Shown in pieces: positions 8,376 to 12,172 of a stretch of DNA of 12,172 nt. A program made the translations under genes and the position numbers. This stretch comes from Pseudomonadota bacterium (GTDB lineage Bacteria; Pseudomonadota; Gammaproteobacteria; Burkholderiales; Burkholderiaceae_B). Positions within the stretch are counted from its first letter, which is position 1. The number at the start of each line of letters is the position of its first letter. A model generated the notes under the pieces. The model was not told the DNA's origin. It saw only the letters and a program-made list of their open reading frames with translations, and did no database searches. The DNA is taken from positions 1-12,172 of the forward strand of contig JAJYRX010000019.1 of NCBI GenBank assembly GCA_021793875.1, given 5' to 3'.

Positions 8376-8799
8376 CATTAAGCGCGAGAATCAAAAGCCC
8401 ACCGATAATTAGCAATATACCTACCAATTGGATAAGACTTATAGACTCGCGTAAAAATAATATGCCTACTCCAGTAGTCACAACTAATGAACCACCAATG
8501 ATTAAAGGGTTGCCAACAGCCACAGGCACCCCTTTGCCATAAATTATGAATGTAAGTATTTCAACCAAACCAATGGCAATACCTGCCGATATGGCAAGAG
8601 CAACCCCCTTGGGCGTAGCATGCATGCTTACCGATTGGCTTACCTTAAGATAAAACATAAGCCCAAGACCAACAAAAGCCGCAACAAACTGCAGAACAAC
8701 AGCTCCTAGTATGGCCTGTATATGACTAGCCGACATTTTTATGAATACGTTATACAGGCCAAACATGACTGCCGCTAAGGCTAGCAATAGTAAAGGCAT
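8362..8799 (-). CDS. Small EamA/DMT-family membrane protein (single domain)
   Basis: This is an integral membrane protein of the drug/metabolite transporter superfamily. The 145 residues contain about five hydrophobic segments (roughly 2-20, 28-50, 65-87, 97-116 and 121-141). The end has the EamA-like pattern of Glu and Ser before the last helix, RESISLIQLVGILLIIGGLLIL. Two-domain EamA exporters are about twice as long, so this is a half-size protein that probably works as a dimer. Residues such as GNPLIIGGSLVVTTGVGILF in helix 4 resemble the family. It begins 9 bases after the helicase stop codon, with only a weak AAAGA-like ribosome site, so it is probably co-transcribed with that gene. Substrate unknown. 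Sampled lines are near 38% G+C, below the transporter genes. Confidence 0.7.
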   Translation of the reverse strand: MPLLLLALAAVMFGLYNVFIKMSASHIQAILGAVVLQFVAAFVGLGLMFYLKVSQSVSMHATPKGVALAISAGIAIGLVEILTFIIYGKGVPVAVGNPLIIGGSLVVTTGVGILFLRESISLIQLVGILLIIGGLLILALNAGKS

Positions 8800-8808
8800 A
8801 ATAATCTT

Positions 8809-10737
8809 TTAATATGGTTGTTGTTGAATTTCATTTATAAATATAGAAGGCTTACTAGCTCCACAAAGCAAGTATAAGTTGCCTTTAGTGCGAGTCATGG
8901 CAACATAAAAAAGACGCCTTTCTTCAGCATATGGAAACGCCTCTGACTTATAAGCAGATAAATCCATAAGATCATCATTTTTAACTTGACTTGGGAAACC
9001 ATGCTTACCCATATGAAGGCCTAGCACTATAACAGCATCAGCCTCTAAGCCTTTAGACCCATGCACAGTATGAAACTGTATATTTAATTTGGGCATAGAA
9101 CTTTGCCACCTATGAAGCAAATTAGGCTTCTGATGATTGTACCTGCCAAGTATATACACATTAGTTATGCCTTTATTACTACGAGATTCGTCGTTGGCTA
9201 TTTCGGTCAGGCAAAGCTCACACATGTTATTCATTGAATCTATAGAGCTGTAACATATTATGTTTATATTTCCCTGATTAAGGTTGTTAGAGACAACATT
9301 TTTGCTTATCTGATTTGGATTAGCCTGTACAAAATTACTACTTACCTTTGCAATGTTTAGACCAAAGCGGAAGGTTTTATCAAGATAATGGCGTTTGTGT
9401 GAACCAAACCAAGTTCCAAAATTAGACATTACGTCAGGCATGGCACCCGCAAACTTATATATAGACTGCCAATCATCGCCCACAGCAAACAACTGGCTAT
9501 TTACCTGACAGGATAGTAATGCCTTGAGTAATCTAACACCCGCCATAGAGGTATCTTGAAACTCGTCAACCATTATTAATTTATATTGGATTTGGTGTTT
9601 ACCTGTTTTTATAACCTGTGCTGCCCTGGTTAACATTCCTTCGTAATTTATGTATTTATCATTGTTAAATATTTTGCATGAAGCATTAAATAACTGCTCC
9701 AGCATTGCCGCGTGTAGCTTCTGACGCTCGGTTTCTACATTATTAGTAAAGCTGTATATACAGTTAACAGATGCCTGCTGAATAAATAGAAGTAAAAAAT
9801 CTAGTTGAGATTGATGTACCAGTTCACCGTTCACGCTTTTAAGCACATTTGTAACTTGACGTACTGTACGCACATTTGGTTTATGGCATAGCACATCTAA
9901 TAAATGCCTAAAGGCCACACCATTTTCAAGATCACTTACAGCAAGATAAGCGCTGTGTTTATAACAGCGGCTAACACCTTCTAATATGCATATGATTTTT
10001 AGGTTGCGACCATGTACTGCAAAGTATCCGTTAAGATTTTTAGATTTATGCCCACATACTGATAATAGCTTTAACGCTCTAGAAAACAACCCTATACGCC
10101 TATAGGTATAAGATATGCCCAGCATACTTAACCAGTTGCCAACAGCCTGCTCAAACTGACTAGAAACTACGGCACCGCTAACTGTTCTAAAGCCATAATT
10201 AGAGCCCATGCGGGAACCATTTAACCGCACAAACGCCTTCCATTTACGACGACTGGGAAACGTATGTGGATGACATAATTGCTGTCTATAGAACATTACG
10301 AATAGCATCCACAACGATGCAAACTCTATATCTCTACAAATAAGTTTTCGTATAAGAGCTTTCAACAAGCGTCTTGAGAGCTGGTCGTTTAATACCATTA
10401 AACTTCCCCTATGAGATGCCTGCACAATTTTCATGCCAACTGCATGCATGGTTGCCACATGCACCTGGTTTATATGCGCTATATTTTTACCCAGATTATT
10501 TATTAAACGCGCCCTAAGCTCTTGAGCCGCTTTGACATTAAAAGCCAGTAATAGTACTTGCTTGGGAGAATAAATTTTATTGGCCAGTACGTAAGCAACT
10601 TTAGCTACCATTACAGAAGTTTTGCCCGAACCGGCAGCAGCCACCACCAATTGCCTAGGGTGCTTATTGCAGACCGCCTTAAGCTGCTGACTGGTTAAAC
10701 CGCGTGCCCCTGGAAAGTCATGCGCATTTTCTTCCAT
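8809..10737 (-). CDS. Superfamily 1 (UvrD/Rep-type) helicase, helicase IV (HelD)-like
   Basis: This is an ATP-dependent DNA helicase of 642 residues from the ATG at 10737. All core motifs are visible: Q motif LTSQQ (14-18), Walker A AAGSGKTS (34-41), Ia LLLAFNVKAAQEL (62-74), Ib HVATMHAVG (93-101), II VDEFQDTS (390-397), III FAVGDDWQSIYKFAGA (417-432), IV LDKTFRF (452-458), V VHGSKGLEADAVIVLG (558-573) and VI EERRLFYVAMTRT (605-617). Motifs III to VI resemble E. coli HelD closely, but the roughly 190-residue N-terminal region of that protein is absent. Residues about 192-268 resemble the nuclease-like insert of many helicase IV-type proteins, with the expected acidic residues partly lost. Sampled lines give about 35% G+C, lower than neighbours. 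An upstream in-frame GTG at 10788 adds 17 residues without family resemblance; neither start has a strong ribosome site. Role in repair or recombination is inferred. Confidence 0.85.
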   Translation of the reverse strand: MEENAHDFPGARGLTSQQLKAVCNKHPRQLVVAAAGSGKTSVMVAKVAYVLANKIYSPKQVLLLAFNVKAAQELRARLINNLGKNIAHINQVHVATMHAVGMKIVQASHRGSLMVLNDQLSRRLLKALIRKLICRDIEFASLWMLFVMFYRQQLCHPHTFPSRRKWKAFVRLNGSRMGSNYGFRTVSGAVVSSQFEQAVGNWLSMLGISYTYRRIGLFSRALKLLSVCGHKSKNLNGYFAVHGRNLKIICILEGVSRCYKHSAYLAVSDLENGVAFRHLLDVLCHKPNVRTVRQVTNVLKSVNGELVHQSQLDFLLLFIQQASVNCIYSFTNNVETERQKLHAAMLEQLFNASCKIFNNDKYINYEGMLTRAAQVIKTGKHQIQYKLIMVDEFQDTSMAGVRLLKALLSCQVNSQLFAVGDDWQSIYKFAGAMPDVMSNFGTWFGSHKRHYLDKTFRFGLNIAKVSSNFVQANPNQISKNVVSNNLNQGNINIICYSSIDSMNNMCELCLTEIANDESRSNKGITNVYILGRYNHQKPNLLHRWQSSMPKLNIQFHTVHGSKGLEADAVIVLGLHMGKHGFPSQVKNDDLMDLSAYKSEAFPYAEERRLFYVAMTRTKGNLYLLCGASKPSIFINEIQQQPY

Positions 10738-10789
10738 AGCCCATACTTCGACAGATAAATAATTGTAATTAGCACAAGTATGAACCACA

Positions 10790-10808
10790 CAACTTAAAAC
10801 TTAAATTG
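10790..10808. repeat. Short imperfect inverted repeat upstream of the helicase gene
   Basis: CAACTTAA and TTAAATTG flank AAC, pairing at 7 of 8 positions. The same bases contain a perfect tandem 7-mer AACTTAA (10791-10797 and 10798-10804). It sits in the AT-rich gap between the regulator stop and the helicase start. It could be an operator or chance in AT-rich DNA. Confidence 0.25.
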
Positions 10809-10828
10809 GCTAAAAATATCCATGTATA

Positions 10829-11422
10829 TTAACTGTGAACAACAACTAACAAAGCTGTTGCCAATTTCATTCCTGGATTGGTAATTGAATGTGGTTTATC
10901 AGCAAAATACCTTGCCGTTTCACCTGAATTAGCAATACTTTGGTGCCCTTCTACAGTTATTGTCATGCTGCCATTGAAAACTGTTAAATGCTCTTGAGTG
11001 CCAGGCTCATGTGGTTGTGAGCTTAAACTTCCACCAGGTTCGAGAGTTAGTTCATACCATTCGAAAGACCCTGCCAGCTGTACCGGCCCCCAAACACGCA
11101 AAGTGTATCCGCAATCTTCATTGGATAGCACAGGGCTATCGTGCGCTCTATTTATTAGTATGGGATTACTTTCAGAGCTTGTGGCAAAAAGAGCATCTAA
11201 GCTTACACCAAGTGCATTAGTGAGTCGCCACATAACTGCTATGGTTGGGTTAGCCCTGTTTCGTTCAATCTCGGAAAGCATTGATTTAGAAACACCAGCC
11301 AGACGCGATAAATCTTCTAATGTTAGCTTGCGATCGTTACGCAAACGCTGCAATTTTGCACCCACTCTGGGTGGCGTTAAATCAATAGTATTTTTATTTG
11401 ATGTTGATTGCGAATTGCTCAT
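10829..11422 (-). CDS. XRE-family regulator with C-terminal cupin domain
   Basis: This is a DNA-binding transcription regulator with a small-molecule-sensing cupin. The 197-residue product has an XRE helix-turn-helix at about 20-79 (GAKLQRLRNDRKLTLEDLSR, then AGVSKSMLSEIERNRANPTI for the recognition region). The cupin barrel is at about 118-195, with PHEPGTQEHLTVFNGSMTI as its first motif and YFADKPHSITNPG as its second. ATG 11422 is chosen because AGGT lies six bases upstream and the HTH then begins about 20 residues in. A longer frame from ATG 11497 would read through the promoter and operator region. It diverges from kbl, so it most likely controls kbl and the threonine catabolic genes expected after it, and probably itself. 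Effector unknown; SutR/YdcN is a family relative. Confidence 0.88.
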   Translation of the reverse strand: MSNSQSTSNKNTIDLTPPRVGAKLQRLRNDRKLTLEDLSRLAGVSKSMLSEIERNRANPTIAVMWRLTNALGVSLDALFATSSESNPILINRAHDSPVLSNEDCGYTLRVWGPVQLAGSFEWYELTLEPGGSLSSQPHEPGTQEHLTVFNGSMTITVEGHQSIANSGETARYFADKPHSITNPGMKLATALLVVVHS

Positions 11423-11447
11423 GCAATAACCTGATTGTTGAATTAAA

Positions 11448-11464
11448 CAGTATCCAATATACTG
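11448..11464. promoter_or_regulatory. Operator-like inverted repeat 1
   Basis: CAGTAT (11448-11453) and ATACTG (11459-11464) are perfect inverted copies separated by CCAAT. The repeat covers the proposed -10 box of the regulator gene, where a bound repressor would block it, consistent with autoregulation. Confidence 0.55.
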
Positions 11465-11477
11465 GACTTTGCACCAA
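11449..11477 (-). promoter_or_regulatory. Possible promoter of the XRE-cupin gene
   Basis: On the - strand TTGGTG (plus 11472-11477) and GATACT (plus 11449-11454) are 17 bases apart, matching sigma-70 boxes at 3 and 4 of 6 positions. The predicted leader to ATG 11422 is about 20 bases. Confidence 0.4.
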
Positions 11478-11493
11478 TATGCTGAACTCTGCA
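11454..11493. repeat. Two tandem 20-bp direct repeats between regulator and kbl
   Basis: Copy 1 (11454-11473) is CCAATATACTGGACTTTGCA. Copy 2 (11474-11493) is CCAATATGCTGAACTCTGCA. They abut exactly and agree at 17 of 20 positions. The period is close to two helical turns, so proteins bound to each copy would sit on the same face of the DNA. The repeat spans the divergent promoters. Confidence 0.85.
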
Positions 11494-11497
11494 GCAT
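11479..11497. promoter_or_regulatory. Operator-like inverted repeat 2
   Basis: ATGCTG (11479-11484) and CAGCAT (11492-11497) are perfect inverted copies separated by seven bases. It overlaps the proposed -35 region of kbl. Its half-site differs from that of repeat 1 by a single A/G change (ATRCTG). Confidence 0.5.
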
Positions 11498-11514
11498 AAA
11501 ATAGAACTTATACT
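11486..11514 (+). promoter_or_regulatory. Possible promoter of kbl
   Basis: TATACT (11509-11514) matches the -10 box at 5 of 6 positions. The base stretch 17 bases upstream, ACTCTG (11486-11491), is a poor -35 match, as is common at activated promoters. TAAAAT (11497-11502) is an alternative -10, also without a good -35. Both overlap or adjoin inverted repeat 2. Confidence 0.35.
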
Positions 11515-11520
11515 ACTTTC

Positions 11521-11526
11521 AAAGGA
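11521..11526 (+). promoter_or_regulatory. Ribosome binding site deciding the kbl TTG start
   Basis: AAAGGA lies six bases before the TTG at 11533. No ATG or GTG lies nearby in frame, so this site supports TTG as the start. Confidence 0.75.
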
Positions 11527-11532
11527 AGCATC

Positions 11533-12172
11533 TTGGGAAAAAACGCATTTATTGAACATTTAAATAGACAAATACAGGAAATACAAGACAGCGGCTTTTA
11601 CAAAGATGAACACGTTATAACCGTGCCGCAATCATCAGATGTAACTCTAGATAACGGTAAAAACGTACTAAATTTCTGTGCCAACAACTACCTAGGCCTG
11701 GCCGACGACAGTCGTATTATAGAAAGCGTACGCGAAAGCCTTCTCAGCAGCGGCTTTGGAATGGCTTCAGTACGATTTATATGCGGAACACAATCTGTAC
11801 ATGCAAAGCTAGAGAAAGAACTAGCAGCCTATTTGCAAAAAGACGCAGCCATACTTTACTCAAGCTGTTTCGATGCCAATGTCGGCTTGTTTGAAACATT
11901 ACTAGATGAAAATGATGCTGTAATAAGCGATGAGCTTAATCATGCAAGCATTATTGATGGCATACGTTTATGCAAAGCAAAACGCTACAGATATAAGAAT
12001 AACTGTATGCAAAGCCTAGAGCAGCAGCTCAAAGAGGCCGACAAAGCCGGAGCCCGATTCAAGCTAATTGCTACTGACGGAGTTTTCTCTATGGATGGCA
12101 TAATAGCTAACCTTGAAGGCATATGTAACCTGGCCGATAAATATAATGCCATGGTTATGGTAGATGACTCTC
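11533..12172 (+). CDS. kbl: 2-amino-3-ketobutyrate CoA ligase, 5' part (cut by window end)
   Basis: This PLP-dependent enzyme converts 2-amino-3-ketobutyrate and CoA to glycine and acetyl-CoA, the second step of threonine breakdown after threonine dehydrogenase. The frame is open from TTG 11533 to the window edge, 213 codons. It shows Kbl-typical stretches: NFCANNYLGLAD near residue 50, GFGMASVRFICGTQ, AAILYSSCFDANVGLFETLL, SDELNHASIIDGIRLCKAKR, and IATDGVFSMDG. The fragment ends in MVMVDDS, part of the cofactor-binding region; the PLP lysine would lie beyond the window. The start is a TTG with a good ribosome site. The protein matches E. coli Kbl almost without gaps, so the gene appears intact. 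The usual partner tdh would be expected downstream but cannot be seen. Regulation by the divergent XRE-cupin protein is likely. Confidence 0.95.
   Translation, partial: MGKNAFIEHLNRQIQEIQDSGFYKDEHVITVPQSSDVTLDNGKNVLNFCANNYLGLADDSRIIESVRESLLSSGFGMASVRFICGTQSVHAKLEKELAAYLQKDAAILYSSCFDANVGLFETLLDENDAVISDELNHASIIDGIRLCKAKRYRYKNNCMQSLEQQLKEADKAGARFKLIATDGVFSMDGIIANLEGICNLADKYNAMVMVDDS

Noticed and set aside
10738..10788. GTG start at 10788 adding 17 residues to the helicase
   Set aside because: The extension is unlike the family N-terminus and lacks a ribosome site; the ATG at 10737 leaves all motifs intact. It remains possible.
10805..10831. Possible terminator after the regulator (AATAT/ATATT followed by T-run on the - strand)
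   Set aside because: The stem is only five A-T pairs, too weak to call a terminator.
10998..11429. Open + strand frame of about 140 codons opposite the regulator
   Set aside because: It mirrors a well-supported XRE-cupin gene and has no recognisable features of its own.
11423..11497. N-terminal extension of the XRE-cupin regulator from an upstream ATG at 11497
   Set aside because: The added 25 residues have no family resemblance and would be encoded by the operator and promoter region; ATG 11422 has its own ribosome site.

Overview
The window reads as a stretch of bacterial chromosome with tightly packed, intact genes. The proteins look most like those of Burkholderiales, probably Alcaligenaceae. 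The clues are a glutaminyl-tRNA synthetase with an extra segment near the N-terminus ending in RTRFPPEPNGYLHIGH, a glnS-minC-minD-minE order, branched-chain-type ABC transporter genes fused in pairs, and a cupin-type XRE regulator facing kbl. The base composition is low for that group. Hand-sampled lines give roughly 45% G+C for most genes and about 35% for the helicase gene. CTA and ATA codons and the tetranucleotide CTAG are common. The family assignment is inferred from remembered protein resemblance, not from a search.

Left part, + strand (97-3700): glnS, minC, minD and minE. glnS and minC overlap as TTGA, and minD and minE are nearly contiguous, so this looks like a single transcription unit joining glutamine tRNA charging to placement of the division septum. 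It ends at a hairpin that also lies in the last codons of the convergent gene.

Centre, - strand (read from 8310 down to 3707): a complete HAAT/Liv-type uptake system in only three genes: a secreted substrate-binding protein, a LivH-LivM fused permease, and a LivG-LivF fused double ATPase. The substrate cannot be read from the sequence. Upstream of it on the same strand are a single-domain EamA/DMT membrane protein and a low-G+C superfamily 1 helicase related to helicase IV (HelD). The helicase contains an embedded nuclease-like region that looks degenerate.

Right part: an XRE-cupin regulator (- strand) diverges from kbl (+ strand, cut by the window edge), which encodes 2-amino-3-ketobutyrate CoA ligase of threonine catabolism. 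The 110-bp gap between them holds a compact array not explained by the genes: four copies of the half-site ATRCTG arranged as two inverted repeats, overlaid by a 20-bp tandem direct repeat. This is best read as an operator controlling both divergent promoters.

No tRNA, rRNA, CRISPR array, insertion sequence or prophage gene was recognised, and no gene-free stretch exceeds 300 bases. I see no convincing wholly new system. The most noteworthy items are the operator array, the unusual helicase, the double gene fusion in the transporter, and the lack of CTAG avoidance.
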